A model generated the notes under the pieces. The model ran no database searches, was not told the origin of the DNA, and worked only from the letters and a program-made list of their open reading frames with translations. Shown in pieces: positions 1 to 8,313 of a stretch of DNA of 64,000 nt. The stretch covers positions 1 through 64,000 of the forward strand of contig JAJFHC010000120.1 of NCBI GenBank assembly GCA_021775835.1, given 5' to 3'. Within the stretch, counting starts at the first letter, position 1. Each line of letters opens with the position of its first letter. A program made the translations under genes and the position numbers. The stretch is from Hyphomicrobiales bacterium. Lineage in GTDB: Bacteria > Pseudomonadota > Alphaproteobacteria > Rhizobiales > JAJFHC01.

Positions 1-411
1 CTTTTCGGATTACCGCCGGTTGTCGTCATGCTGTTCGAATTGTTTGACGCAGCGATCGCCGTTTTCAGCCATGCAAATGTCAAGATACCCGGGAAACTCG
101 ACCGTTTGCTGAACCTGATTGTCATCACACCCAACATTCACCGGATCCATCATTCTCCCGTCGTGCGTGAGACCAATTCCAACTACGGCGCCACTCTCGT
201 GATCTGGGACCGGTTGTTCGGCACTCTGAAACAGAAGTCTCCGGAAGATCTTGCCGATCAGCCGCTGGGACTCTCGGAAGTCCCGGCAGTGCGAGCCCGT
301 TCCCTGCGGTTCATGCTGACATTGCCGTTCAAGCCCTATAAACTTGATCGGGCCGACGAACGAAACAACCAACATGAACAACACCAGAAAACCCAAGCCA
401 CAGGAACCTGA
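1..411 (+). CDS. Sterol desaturase / fatty acid hydroxylase family protein, C-terminal part
   Basis: The reading frame is open from the first base, so the 5' part lies outside the window; 136 residues remain. The visible part carries the histidine cluster HRIHH, typical of the last His box of membrane di-iron hydroxylases of the sterol desaturase superfamily, followed by the usual GATLVIWDRLFGT segment. These enzymes are membrane-bound and hydroxylate or desaturate lipids; the substrate cannot be told from this fragment. The C-terminus is a hydrophilic tail. Its last 38 bases overlap the start of the downstream MarR gene, which suggests co-transcription. Confidence 0.85.
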   Translation, partial: LFGLPPVVVMLFELFDAAIAVFSHANVKIPGKLDRLLNLIVITPNIHRIHHSPVVRETNSNYGATLVIWDRLFGTLKQKSPEDLADQPLGLSEVPAVRARSLRFMLTLPFKPYKLDRADERNNQHEQHQKTQATGT

Positions 412-832
412 AGCGCTCTACCGACTGATCGTCGAGGTTCGCGGTGCATTCCACGACTTTGCCGATTATGCCGACAAGATGCATTCAGACCTCGGCATCA
501 CCGCGGCCACGCGTGCAGTGATGGAACATGTGGCGGAAACAGGACCCGACACGGTGCCCAACATTGCCAGGGTCAAGAAAGTGTCGCGTCAGCACATTCA
601 GCAACTGGCCGATGCCCTAGTGGATGCCGGCCTGGCGACCTGGAAGGAAAACCCGCAGCATAAACGATCGAAGCTACTGCACCTGAACGGCAGGGGAGCG
701 GATCGGTTTGCCGTTGTCCGGAAGCGTGAAGCGGCCGCGCTGTCAACTTTGGCAGGGCAACTTGACGATCTGGATGTGACTTCAGCAGCACGAACTTTGG
801 CCAATGTTAGAGGATTGTTGGACGGATCCTGA
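374..832 (+). CDS. MarR family transcriptional regulator
   Basis: A 152-residue protein with a MarR-type winged helix: a helical N-terminus (about 10-45), a recognition region around residues 65-90 (TVPNIARVKKVSRQHIQQ) and a wing (KENPQHKRSKLLHL). MarR proteins are dimeric repressors or activators that often respond to small phenolic ligands. I chose the ATG at 374 because the protein then starts with a normal short tail; an in-frame ATG 30 bases upstream lies deeper inside the preceding hydroxylase gene. The overlap with that gene suggests a shared transcript and possibly regulation of it. The ligand is unknown. Confidence 0.82.
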   Translation: MNNTRKPKPQEPEALYRLIVEVRGAFHDFADYADKMHSDLGITAATRAVMEHVAETGPDTVPNIARVKKVSRQHIQQLADALVDAGLATWKENPQHKRSKLLHLNGRGADRFAVVRKREAAALSTLAGQLDDLDVTSAARTLANVRGLLDGS

Positions 833-953
833 CACGGTCCCCGCTCGTTCAATAGCAGCTCCCGGGGACCGTCGTGCGAGCCTTTGTTGACTTCGGGTGG
901 CCGATAAGATGAGAGTTTCAGATGAACGATGGAAATTGGGATGACTCTACCGG

Positions 954-1481
954 TTGAACGCCTTGGACGATGATGTGGTTCAATTAGCGGCGACAGTTGT
1001 CAGTGGTCGTGGGCTGGCCACGGAATCCTGCGCATTTGATATTCAACAGATCAACAACGATCAGGCATTAACACTCATCAACGGATCCTTGAATCTTATC
1101 AGTAAACGGCCGCTCTGGCTCGACGCCGACCGTGCAATTTTCAAAACGGAATGGAGAGTCTACTGGAAGGGCCGCTTGGAGGGCGTTCCTGTCATCATTC
1201 ACCGTTGGTTTGCAACCTGTCCTGTGCATGTCTTCGAGATTTTTGCTGAGGACGTTTTGCGGGAGAGGCTCAACCTGAAGGATGGCGACAATGTCAGCCT
1301 TGCCATTCCACGCGAAGTCGTTTTGTCAGATCGCGACGTGTTGGCTGGTGACAAACTTGCCTGGTATGCATTCTGGTGGGGTCGGGAAAGTCAAATCTAC
1401 AATCGGAACAAAGGGTACTGGAATTTCTTGCGGCGCCGACTGGTCGAGCGATTTTCGGTTCGCGCCACGCAGAAGTCATGA
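954..1481 (+). CDS. DUF120-like protein resembling archaeal CTP-dependent riboflavin kinase
   Basis: A 175-residue protein. Three segments match the archaeal CTP-dependent riboflavin kinase family (PF01982): VVSGRGLA near residue 15 (family: VVSGxGxG), INGSLNL near 45 (family: xGTLNL), and a C-terminal stretch near residues 95-120 with EIFAEDVLRERLNLKDGD (family: EIIAPxxLRxxxxLKDGD). The fold and nucleotide-binding loops may therefore be kept. Kinase activity is inference, because alphaproteobacteria normally use RibF. The only possible starts are TTG at 954 or GTG at 975, since a stop codon lies at 942. The gene stands alone, with no riboflavin gene nearby. Confidence 0.6.
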   Translation: MNALDDDVVQLAATVVSGRGLATESCAFDIQQINNDQALTLINGSLNLISKRPLWLDADRAIFKTEWRVYWKGRLEGVPVIIHRWFATCPVHVFEIFAEDVLRERLNLKDGDNVSLAIPREVVLSDRDVLAGDKLAWYAFWWGRESQIYNRNKGYWNFLRRRLVERFSVRATQKS

Positions 1482-1554
1482 TCTGATGTGATGCCTGTGT
1501 GAAACCGGTCTGCTGGTGGTCGAGCTGCACAATCCGGATAAACCGCCATTCCGA

Positions 1555-1983
1555 TCACTCCGTGTCGATCTTTCCGCTACGGTTTTTCTTGAGCGTGCCG
1601 CGCCTGGTTTTCCCCTCAAGCCGCCGCCGTTTTGAACCAAGTGTCGGCCGTGTCGCCCGGCGCTGTCGTGGCACGAAGGAAGCCTTGTGAATGATCTCCT
1701 TGAGTCGTTCAAGGGCGTCACGGCGATTGGCTTCCTGGGTGCGGTGGCGCTCGGCAATCAGTATCAGTTCGCCGTCCTTTGTCAGGCGGGCATCGCCACT
1801 GTTCAGAATCTTTTCGCGCACCCGTTCCGGGAGCGACGCTGACAAGCGCACGTTGAACCTGAGTTGAACCGCTGTTGCCACCTTGTTGGCATTCTGCCCG
1901 CCCGGTCCGCTGGAACGGACGAACTTTTCCTCCAGCTCATTGTCAAGGAGGCAAATACTGTCTGTAATTCGGATGCGGTCCAT
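1555..1983 (-). CDS. arfB: Alternative ribosome-rescue factor ArfB (peptidyl-tRNA hydrolase, class I release factor-like)
   Basis: A 142-residue protein with the catalytic GGQ motif in the context SSGPGGQNANKV, followed by the conserved VQLRFNV strand and a long basic tail ending in KKNRSGK. ArfB enters stalled non-stop ribosomes, places the basic tail in the mRNA channel and hydrolyses peptidyl-tRNA. The length matches E. coli ArfB (about 140) when the ATG at 1983 is used; in-frame ATGs at 2010 and 2025 would add 9 or 14 residues, and neither has a clear ribosome binding site. It is encoded alone, convergent with the DUF120-like gene. Confidence 0.85.
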   Translation of the reverse strand: MDRIRITDSICLLDNELEEKFVRSSGPGGQNANKVATAVQLRFNVRLSASLPERVREKILNSGDARLTKDGELILIAERHRTQEANRRDALERLKEIIHKASFVPRQRRATRPTLGSKRRRLEGKTRRGTLKKNRSGKIDTE

Positions 1984-2222
1984 GCCCACATTTCTATCAG
2001 AAATCGGCATTGAGCGTGAACCCATGCGTCACCTCAACGAATATTCAATTGCCGCGGTCAATCGGCGATCTCTCAACTGGAGTTCTTCAATCGGCAACCG
2101 CTAGCAAATTTGTTTGCTCGATTTAATTTGTATTCCGTGCCTGCATCTTCGATATTTGAAGCAGACATGAAGACGCACAGACTTGGTTCCTTGATCGGCC
2201 GACAACGGACGCGGTGAGAACG

Positions 2223-3824
2223 ATGCAAAAGCAGTCTGGTAACGACAAACGGCCGACAATCGCGGTGCTCGAACATTTGTCGGGACCTTCGATTGGTACC
2301 GAAACTTTGCTTTACAGCGACCGGAATGCTGTCAGTCTCGGCCCGGACAGGTTGTTGAACGTCGATCATGCGGCCCCGGCAGATAGCGCCGGAGCAGCCG
2401 AGGGAGTGATTGCCCGCCTTGTCCGTGCAGGAGGAACCTATCGGCTGGAGGCGCTGAACGACTGTCTCATCTGGGTAAACGGACGCCTGGTTGAGGCGGG
2501 TGAACTTCATGACGCTGATATCATCGAGTTTGGGGAGAAGGGACCATTATCCCGATTTCGCCTGATCGACACTGCGGCTCATCCGCGCCGGTATTTTTCC
2601 AACATTTGTGATGATTGCTGGGACTACATGCGCACCAGTCGAAGGCCTGCTCCCAAAAGGGTGGCCAACGCCGTCGGCAAGGGGGTTGCCAGGGTCGCCA
2701 GCGAAACCACCGTGCTGTTCCGAATTGGCATCGTGTTTACCCTGATCCTGCTCGGATATGTCACCTACCAGCAGTATGCGATCAATGTCATGCAGCAGGC
2801 GGCGCTGAACGCGAGCAGAGGGCAGATCGAAAATTATGCCCAGACCCTTGCACGAACCCGGCAAGAGGCGTTAACGCCAGCGGATCTGGTGCAGTTGAAA
2901 GACGAGCTCGCCAAGGATCTCAGCGCCAGCGAGGGCCGGCTCCAAGCGCTCGAGAAGCGATCGACGGCAACGGAAACGGTCATTCGAAACTCGGCATCAT
3001 CGGTGGTGTTTCTGCAGGGCGCCTATGGCTATCAGCAGCCCTCTTCAGGTCTCATTATGCGTCATTTGGTGGGTCCCGACGGCAAGTTTCTCGTTGGGCC
3101 GACGGGGGCGCCTTTGCTGAGACTCGGTGGCGACGGACCTCTCGCGGAGCGTACTTATACCGGCACCGGTTTTGCCATTTCAGATGGCTCCGTTCTGGTG
3201 ACAAACCGGCACGTGGCCTTGCCTTGGAAAACAGATGACAGCACCTCAGGAGTACTGCCCAACGGGCTTGAACCCTTTATGATAAAGCTGATCGCCTATT
3301 CGCCGGGCTCGAAAGGCACAAGGAGCGTGGCGCTGTTGAAGGTTTCCGACGACGCCGATTTGGCGCTGCTGCGGCTGGCGGCCGGCGAAACGCCTCTTGT
3401 TCCCCTGCCGATTGCCATAGGCCCGGTCGCCCATGGCGGCTCTGTCATTGTGATGGGTTACCCGACCGGGCTTCGGTCTATGTTAGTCCGCTCCGGACCG
3501 TCATTTGTCGAGGAACTGCAACGATCAAAGGAAACCGGATTTTGGGATGTTGCCAGGCGGCTCGCCGAAAAAAACCTTATCAAGCCGCTGGCAAGCCTCG
3601 GCATCGTTGCCCAGGTGACAACTGATTTTATCGTCTACGATGCCGCAACCACGTACGGCGGCAGCGGCGGCCCGGTCCTCAATACGCAAGGCGAGGTTGT
3701 CGCCGTCAATGCGGTTATACTGAAGGACTACGGCGGTTCGAATCTCGGTGTTCCGGCTGAAAGGTTGCACAAACTCATTGCCGAGGCGGGCATACAACGA
3801 GAGGCTCCCCTTCATACCCAGTAA
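2223..3824 (+). CDS. FHA-like / transmembrane / trypsin-like serine protease fusion
   Basis: A 533-residue protein in three parts. Residues 1-115 look like an FHA-type phosphopeptide-binding fold (WVNGRLVEAGELHDADIIEFG). One transmembrane helix lies near 165-185, followed by a coiled-coil stretch to about 250. The C-terminal half is a trypsin-like domain with the triad His in TNRHVA, Asp in DADLALL and Ser in GGSGGPV. The likely topology is a cytoplasmic sensor with a periplasmic protease of HtrA fold but no PDZ domain. ATG at 2223 is preferred; an in-frame GTG lies at 2214. It is flanked by unrelated genes, and the substrate is unknown. Confidence 0.78.
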   Translation: MQKQSGNDKRPTIAVLEHLSGPSIGTETLLYSDRNAVSLGPDRLLNVDHAAPADSAGAAEGVIARLVRAGGTYRLEALNDCLIWVNGRLVEAGELHDADIIEFGEKGPLSRFRLIDTAAHPRRYFSNICDDCWDYMRTSRRPAPKRVANAVGKGVARVASETTVLFRIGIVFTLILLGYVTYQQYAINVMQQAALNASRGQIENYAQTLARTRQEALTPADLVQLKDELAKDLSASEGRLQALEKRSTATETVIRNSASSVVFLQGAYGYQQPSSGLIMRHLVGPDGKFLVGPTGAPLLRLGGDGPLAERTYTGTGFAISDGSVLVTNRHVALPWKTDDSTSGVLPNGLEPFMIKLIAYSPGSKGTRSVALLKVSDDADLALLRLAAGETPLVPLPIAIGPVAHGGSVIVMGYPTGLRSMLVRSGPSFVEELQRSKETGFWDVARRLAEKNLIKPLASLGIVAQVTTDFIVYDAATTYGGSGGPVLNTQGEVVAVNAVILKDYGGSNLGVPAERLHKLIAEAGIQREAPLHTQ

Positions 3825-3941
3825 GTGCGGGGCGGGAGGCAAACAGCTTTTGCCGTTACACTCCCTTCCTTAGGCTGCTTGTCTTTGCGACGATTGCTTT
3901 GTTGAATTGAAATGCGGCTAAATCGGTGGGACGAATCCGGC

Positions 3942-4646
3942 ATGACAGAATCATCCACACACCGGCATGTGGGCATCGTGGCGTGCTCGGCTGAAGGCGC
4001 CGCTCTTTGTTACCGGACTATCTGCTCGGAAGGCGCAAAGCTGCTAGGGGCACACGTGCACCCGGAAATTTCCATGCATACGCCATCGCTCAGCGACTAT
4101 GTGACATGCCTTGCAAGCGGTGATTTGCACGGCGTCGGCGCGCTGATGCTGGCTTCGGCGGAAAAACTGAAATCAAGCGGCGCGGATTTTCTGATTTGCC
4201 CGGACAACACCATTCACCAGGCGATGCCGTTCATCGAAGATCAATCCCCGCTTCCCTGGTTGCATATTGCCGACGTCGTTGCCAGCGAAGCCGTCGCGCG
4301 CGGGGTCGAGAAGCTGGCACTGACGGGAACCCGCTGGCTGGTCGAAAGCGATGTATACCCCGGCAGTTTGTCCGCACGCGGATTGGATTGTGTTCGACCG
4401 GATCCCGCGGACCGCGACGAGATAAACCGGATCATCATGGAAGAGCTTGTGAACGGTGTTTTCAGGCCGGAGGCCGTCGCCACACTCCAGCGGGTAATAG
4501 AAGATCTTAAAGGGCATGGATGCGATGCTGTCGTTCTCGGCTGCACCGAGATTCCGCTGATCCTGGACGATTCCAATTCTCCTTTGCCGACACTTGATTC
4601 GACCCGCCTGCTTGCCCGGGCGGCACTGGAGAAAGCTATCAGCTGA
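3942..4646 (+). CDS. Aspartate/glutamate racemase family protein
   Basis: A 234-residue protein of the Asp/Glu/hydantoin racemase fold. The second catalytic Cys is present in VLGCTEIPLI near residue 200. At the first site, where classical racemases have Cys-Asn-Thr, this protein has CPDNTIHQ, so Asp sits directly before the Asn-Thr and a Cys lies two residues earlier. That pattern also occurs in other members annotated only as racemase family, so racemase activity is uncertain. The start at 3942 has a GGTGGG about 11 bases upstream; an ATG at 3912 is also in frame. No neighbour hints at a substrate. Confidence 0.75.
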   Translation: MTESSTHRHVGIVACSAEGAALCYRTICSEGAKLLGAHVHPEISMHTPSLSDYVTCLASGDLHGVGALMLASAEKLKSSGADFLICPDNTIHQAMPFIEDQSPLPWLHIADVVASEAVARGVEKLALTGTRWLVESDVYPGSLSARGLDCVRPDPADRDEINRIIMEELVNGVFRPEAVATLQRVIEDLKGHGCDAVVLGCTEIPLILDDSNSPLPTLDSTRLLARAALEKAIS

Positions 4647-4766
4647 TCCGTTCCCGACGCGGCACATTCCCCTGCACCACATTCGCGTCCAGGGCGCATT
4701 CAACGTGAATTTGAACGCCGCCGCCGAGGGTGTGAAGTTGTTTTGTTGTGGTGTAGTTTCAACGTC

Positions 4767-5636
4767 ATGCCGGGTAAGATTTTCATCAGTTACCGACGGG
4801 ACGATGCCAGCGCGGAGGCGCGGAGCATCTATCTACGGCTGCAGGCAATCTTCGGCAGCGCCAACCTCTTTATGGATGTCGATACCATCGAACATGGCCG
4901 CGACTTCAGAGAAGTGCTTGAATCGCACCTGCCGAAGAGCGCCGTCCAACTTGTCTTGATCGGACCCGGTTGGTTGGGCAATCCCGAGCACGGTCAGGAC
5001 CGCCGCCTCGATCAGGACGATGACTTTGTGAGGATTGAAGTCGCGTCTGCATTACGCAGCAAGATTCCGGTGATCCCGGTGCTGGTCGGTGGCGCCCAGA
5101 TGCCGCAGGAAAAAGATCTACCGGATGATATCGGTGCCCTGGCCTTCCGGCAGTCGGCGCGTGTCACTCATGAGAACTTTGCAGGCGACATGGAGTTGCT
5201 CGAACGTGACCTGCGCAAGTTCGTCAAGCCATCGCGCAACTGGAGCAAGATTTTGCCTGTTGCCGCCGGTTTGCTTGGAGCGGCCGTGCTCGGAATTCTT
5301 GTCGCCATCTGGTCGCAACAACAGATCCAACCGAATGAACAGTCCGGATCTGGAGCGGGAAAACCGAAAGCCGCCGAGCGGGCGTTTACGTCCTTTGAAG
5401 TGAACACAGACAGGCCCGGCGGTGACTACACGTCCCACAGACTTGAACAGGACGATGCACTGGCCTGTCAAAAACTGTGTGCCGAAGACCAACGCTGTCT
5501 TGCCTGGACGTATGTTGCGCCGGGGTACCAGGAGGCGAACGCGGTCTGCTGGCTGAAAAACAAGGTGCCTGCGCAGACACGTAGTGATGTCTGCTGTGTG
5601 TCCGGCGTTGCCTATTACCGACGTCCGAAGCCGTAG
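4767..5636 (+). CDS. TIR domain protein with transmembrane helix and C-terminal PAN/Apple-like domain
   Basis: A 289-residue protein. Residues 1-145 form a bacterial TIR domain: KIFISYRRDD at the start, FMDVDTIEHGRDF in the BB-loop region, and Glu91 in DDFVRIEVASAL as the candidate catalytic glutamate of TIR NAD-hydrolases. A single transmembrane helix lies near 160-182. The C-terminal part (about 205-285) has PAN/Apple-like cysteines (ALACQKLCAEDQRCLAWTY, AVCWLK, DVCC) and would be periplasmic. A signalling or NAD-cleaving role is inference. ATG at 4767 is the start, because the TIR strand begins right after it. It is a single gene with no recognised defence partner beside it. Confidence 0.8.
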   Translation: MPGKIFISYRRDDASAEARSIYLRLQAIFGSANLFMDVDTIEHGRDFREVLESHLPKSAVQLVLIGPGWLGNPEHGQDRRLDQDDDFVRIEVASALRSKIPVIPVLVGGAQMPQEKDLPDDIGALAFRQSARVTHENFAGDMELLERDLRKFVKPSRNWSKILPVAAGLLGAAVLGILVAIWSQQQIQPNEQSGSGAGKPKAAERAFTSFEVNTDRPGGDYTSHRLEQDDALACQKLCAEDQRCLAWTYVAPGYQEANAVCWLKNKVPAQTRSDVCCVSGVAYYRRPKP

Positions 5637-5714
5637 TGCCCGGGTCGTTTGCATGACTGCACCACATTTTCCAACACAGAAGATTCGACTGTCGAACAGT
5701 GAAAGGCGGTTCCG

Positions 5715-6656
5715 ATGAGGCTACTTGCCTGGTTAGGAAGGCAGAGAGCCGTCGCGGTTGCGGCACTTGTTGTTGCTGCAATTCTTACACCGTCTCTCGG
5801 GGCCATCCTGAAGCCCTATCTTACCGAGGCGGTTATCGGCCTGCTTTGCATCTCGTTTCTGCGCATCGATGTTACGGCCTTTCACGACTATGTACGGCGG
5901 CCCCACCTTGTTCTCGCGGCGTCCGCCTGGACGATGATTGCGATCCCCGTCCTGTTTGCCATCGGTTCCAGGTTTGTCGGGGTAAACGAAGTCAGCCCCG
6001 CCCTGTTCACCGGATTGATGTTGCAGGCGGTGGCCTCGCCGATGATGGCGGCACCGGCACTCGCCGCGTTGATGGGCCTGGACGGCACGCTCATCCTTGT
6101 CACGCTGTGTATCAGTACTGTTGTGACGCCGCTGTCGGCGCCGTTTCTCGCAGCCCTGTTCGGTGTCGATCTCGCCCTGTCGCCGACGGCACTCGGGTTG
6201 AAACTTCTGGCAATCCTGGCAGGTTCGGCTGTGGCCGGTCTCGCGCTTCGCAGGGTCATCGGTGGGCAGAGAGTTCTCCGGTTTCGCGATGAAATAGACG
6301 GCTTCAACATTATTGTCATGTTTGTATTCGTGTCGGCTGCAATGGCGGATGTTGGTATCGTCTTCCTGGAACGGCCCGTGTTGATGGCCGGTCTGGTCAT
6401 TCTGGCGTTCGCCGTGTTCGCGGCGTTACTGATGGTGACGTCGGCCGTTTTTGCGGTGTGCGGCGCGAAGCGCGCCTTTGCACTTGGCATGATGACGTCG
6501 CAACGAAACATGGGACTGATGATTGCCGGTTTGGGCGGTGCGGTGCCGGAAATGACCTGGCTCTACTTCGCGGCCGGTCAGTTCCCGATATATCTGTCGC
6601 CTCTGCTTCTGCGGCCGGTTGCCAGGTTGATTGAACGGAGATCTGCTGATGGGTAA
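5715..6656 (+). CDS. Bile acid:sodium symporter (BASS)-type membrane transporter
   Basis: A 313-residue, almost entirely hydrophobic protein with about nine to ten predicted membrane helices. Features of the BASS superfamily are a helix break in LQAVASPMMAAPALAALMGLDGTL and a second in TSQRNMGLMIAGLGG near residue 265, which resembles the crossed-helix signature around the sodium sites. These carriers import organic anions with sodium. The substrate cannot be predicted. The gene is free-standing between the TIR protein and a convergent MarR gene. Confidence 0.68.
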   Translation: MRLLAWLGRQRAVAVAALVVAAILTPSLGAILKPYLTEAVIGLLCISFLRIDVTAFHDYVRRPHLVLAASAWTMIAIPVLFAIGSRFVGVNEVSPALFTGLMLQAVASPMMAAPALAALMGLDGTLILVTLCISTVVTPLSAPFLAALFGVDLALSPTALGLKLLAILAGSAVAGLALRRVIGGQRVLRFRDEIDGFNIIVMFVFVSAAMADVGIVFLERPVLMAGLVILAFAVFAALLMVTSAVFAVCGAKRAFALGMMTSQRNMGLMIAGLGGAVPEMTWLYFAAGQFPIYLSPLLLRPVARLIERRSADG

Positions 6657-6739
6657 AGCTGATTGTGACGTCGTGCATGGGGTGCACTTCGGGACGCTTT
6701 CTGCGAGACTGACATCCGTGTGAAACAGAAGCGTTGCGG

Positions 6740-7165
6740 CTAGCGCATAGTGTCAATCACACGATTCATGATTTCCAGGAACTGAGTTTGTTCTTCCGGC
6801 TTCAGATTTGAAAGGGCCAGTGCATTCTGTTCCTGCGCGGCAGCATAGGCATGGTCGCGAATTTCGAGGGCCTTGGCCGTCAACCAGATCTGCTGGGCAC
6901 GCGCATCGGAGGGATGCCTGGTTCTGCGGATCAAACCGTCCCGTTCCATGCGCGTGAGGGTATTGGCCAGGGTTGCCTGCTCGATGTCGAGTTTTGCTAC
7001 CAGTTCCTTCTGGGTGATGCCGTCGCGTTCCCAAAGTTCAAGCAGAGCCGGGAACTGTCCTGTCACAATGCCCAGCGGTGCAATCCGCTGCTGCAGGCCG
7101 GCGGCAAACAGACGCGCCATGTGATTGGTGAGGTAGCCGGCAGAGGATTTTTTATCAAAGGGCAT
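6740..7165 (-). CDS. MarR family transcriptional regulator
   Basis: A 141-residue MarR protein: dimerisation helices at both ends, recognition helix near residues 55-80 (ITQKELVAKLDIEQATLANTLTRMERDGLI) and wing RRTRHPSDARAQQIWLT. The start is set at the ATG at 7165 (MPFDKKSS); the frame remains open upstream but would run through the operator region. Two perfect inverted repeats lie in its promoter (7182-7201 and 7205-7222), so it very probably represses itself and the divergent genes starting at 7359. It is likely one of the MarR/SlyA type responding to a small molecule. Confidence 0.88.
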   Translation of the reverse strand: MPFDKKSSAGYLTNHMARLFAAGLQQRIAPLGIVTGQFPALLELWERDGITQKELVAKLDIEQATLANTLTRMERDGLIRRTRHPSDARAQQIWLTAKALEIRDHAYAAAQEQNALALSNLKPEEQTQFLEIMNRVIDTMR

Positions 7166-7181
7166 CACGTGATTATTACAC

Positions 7182-7201
7182 TTGCATAGCTTGCTATGCA
7201 A
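7182..7201. promoter_or_regulatory. Probable MarR operator 1 (9-2-9 perfect inverted repeat)
   Basis: Arms TTGCATAGC and GCTATGCAA are exact inverted copies separated by TT. The site lies 16 bases upstream of the marR start at 7165, in the divergent intergenic region. Size and position fit a MarR dimer operator; which regulator binds is inference. Confidence 0.72.
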
Positions 7202-7204
7202 TGT

Positions 7205-7222
7205 TATATAGCTAGCTATATA
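7205..7222. promoter_or_regulatory. Probable MarR operator 2 (18-base perfect palindrome)
   Basis: The 18-base palindrome has arms TATATAGCT and AGCTATATA and lies three bases from operator 1. Both sites share the core ATAGC...GCTAT, so they look like two related copies, one per divergent promoter or a cooperative pair. Confidence 0.7.
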
Positions 7223-7358
7223 ATATGCGTTCGAACGACAAATTTCGAACGGCCCCATCTGTTCTGAAAGCTGACGGTCGAAAATCACTGTGTCGGGTAG
7301 GTAACTTTGCAGAGCCGTTGGTTCTGTGCGTTACGGCGCCCGAAAGGAGTAACAGAAA

Positions 7359-7811
7359 ATGAAAACGAAGATTCATGCCGTTGCCGGTGTCGTCGGTTTC
7401 CTGACGATTCTAGCGTTCTGGACGTCGACGGTATTCTCCGAATTGTTCGGATCGCCGGAGACCATCGCCGCGGTCAAGGGAACGATACTTTCCGGAATGT
7501 TCATCCTTGTCCCGGCAATGGCGATTGCCGGCGGATCGGGCATGTTCCTGGGACGTAAACGCACGGGCCGTGCGGTACAGGCCAAGAAGAGACGGATGCC
7601 GTTCATCGCCATCAATGGTCTGGCGATCCTGGTGCCGGCCGCGTTTTATCTCGAGGCCAAGGCCGTTGCGGGTGCCTTTGATATGTGGTTCTACGGGGTG
7701 CAGGCCATCGAACTTGTTGCTGGTGCAACCAATCTGACGCTGATGGGCCTTAACATTCGCGACGGCATGCGGATGACCGGGCGGCAGACACGGAGCAGAG
7801 GAACCGCATGA
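7359..7811 (+). CDS. Small integral membrane protein of unknown function
   Basis: A 150-residue protein with about four hydrophobic helices (near 8-26, 40-62, 84-105 and 110-130) joined by a basic loop (GRKRTGRAVQAKKRRM). I do not recognise the family. The start has an AAAGGAG ribosome site (CGAAAGGAGTAACAGAAAATG). It overlaps the GNAT gene by four bases (ATGA), so the two are one translational unit, and it is divergent from marR with two operators in between. That makes it a likely MarR target, perhaps induced by a toxic small molecule. Confidence 0.7.
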   Translation: MKTKIHAVAGVVGFLTILAFWTSTVFSELFGSPETIAAVKGTILSGMFILVPAMAIAGGSGMFLGRKRTGRAVQAKKRRMPFIAINGLAILVPAAFYLEAKAVAGAFDMWFYGVQAIELVAGATNLTLMGLNIRDGMRMTGRQTRSRGTA

Positions 7812-8251
7812 CACCGGTTAACTGGTCGATTCGAAGGGCCCAACCCGGTGATGCTTCTGCCTTGGCGTCGTGTATCGCGGCGGCTTACGCGCAGTATTCC
7901 GATCGCATTGCGGATCTGCCGCCTGTATCCGAGGGCTGCGCCGAGGATATCGCCGACAATCAGGTATGGGTGGCGGAGGTTGGGTCCAAGCTTGTCGGCG
8001 GCCTTGTTCTGGTTACCCGGGCCGGGTTTATCAAACTCGCCAATGTAGCGGTTCACCCGGACTACATTGGCCAAGGATTGGGCCGTACCCTGATTGATCT
8101 TGCCGAAAGCGAGGGGCGAAAACAGGGGTACCGAGAGATTCATCTGAACACCCACATTGCGATGCCCGAAAACATTCGGCTTTATCGACATCTGGGGTGG
8201 AACGAGGTTGGGAGACAGGGCAACACGGTCTCCCTGAAGAAACACTTGTGA
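7808..8251 (+). CDS. GNAT family N-acetyltransferase
   Basis: A 147-residue GNAT protein. The acetyl-CoA binding motif A is seen as VAVHPDYIGQGLGRTLIDLAE (VxVxPxxxGxGxG), preceded by the beta-strand GGLVLVTRAGFIKLANVAV. Near the end ENIRLYRHLGWNEVGR is the standard motif B. It acetylates a small molecule or protein amine; the substrate is unknown. Its start overlaps the stop of the upstream membrane protein (ATGA), so both are probably induced together through the MarR operators. Confidence 0.88.
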   Translation: MTPVNWSIRRAQPGDASALASCIAAAYAQYSDRIADLPPVSEGCAEDIADNQVWVAEVGSKLVGGLVLVTRAGFIKLANVAVHPDYIGQGLGRTLIDLAESEGRKQGYREIHLNTHIAMPENIRLYRHLGWNEVGRQGNTVSLKKHL

Positions 8252-8313
8252 TTCGTCTATCATCGAAAGTCCGGCGTTGGTTGGCCGTTGATCCTTGACT
8301 GGTCTATCGCGCT

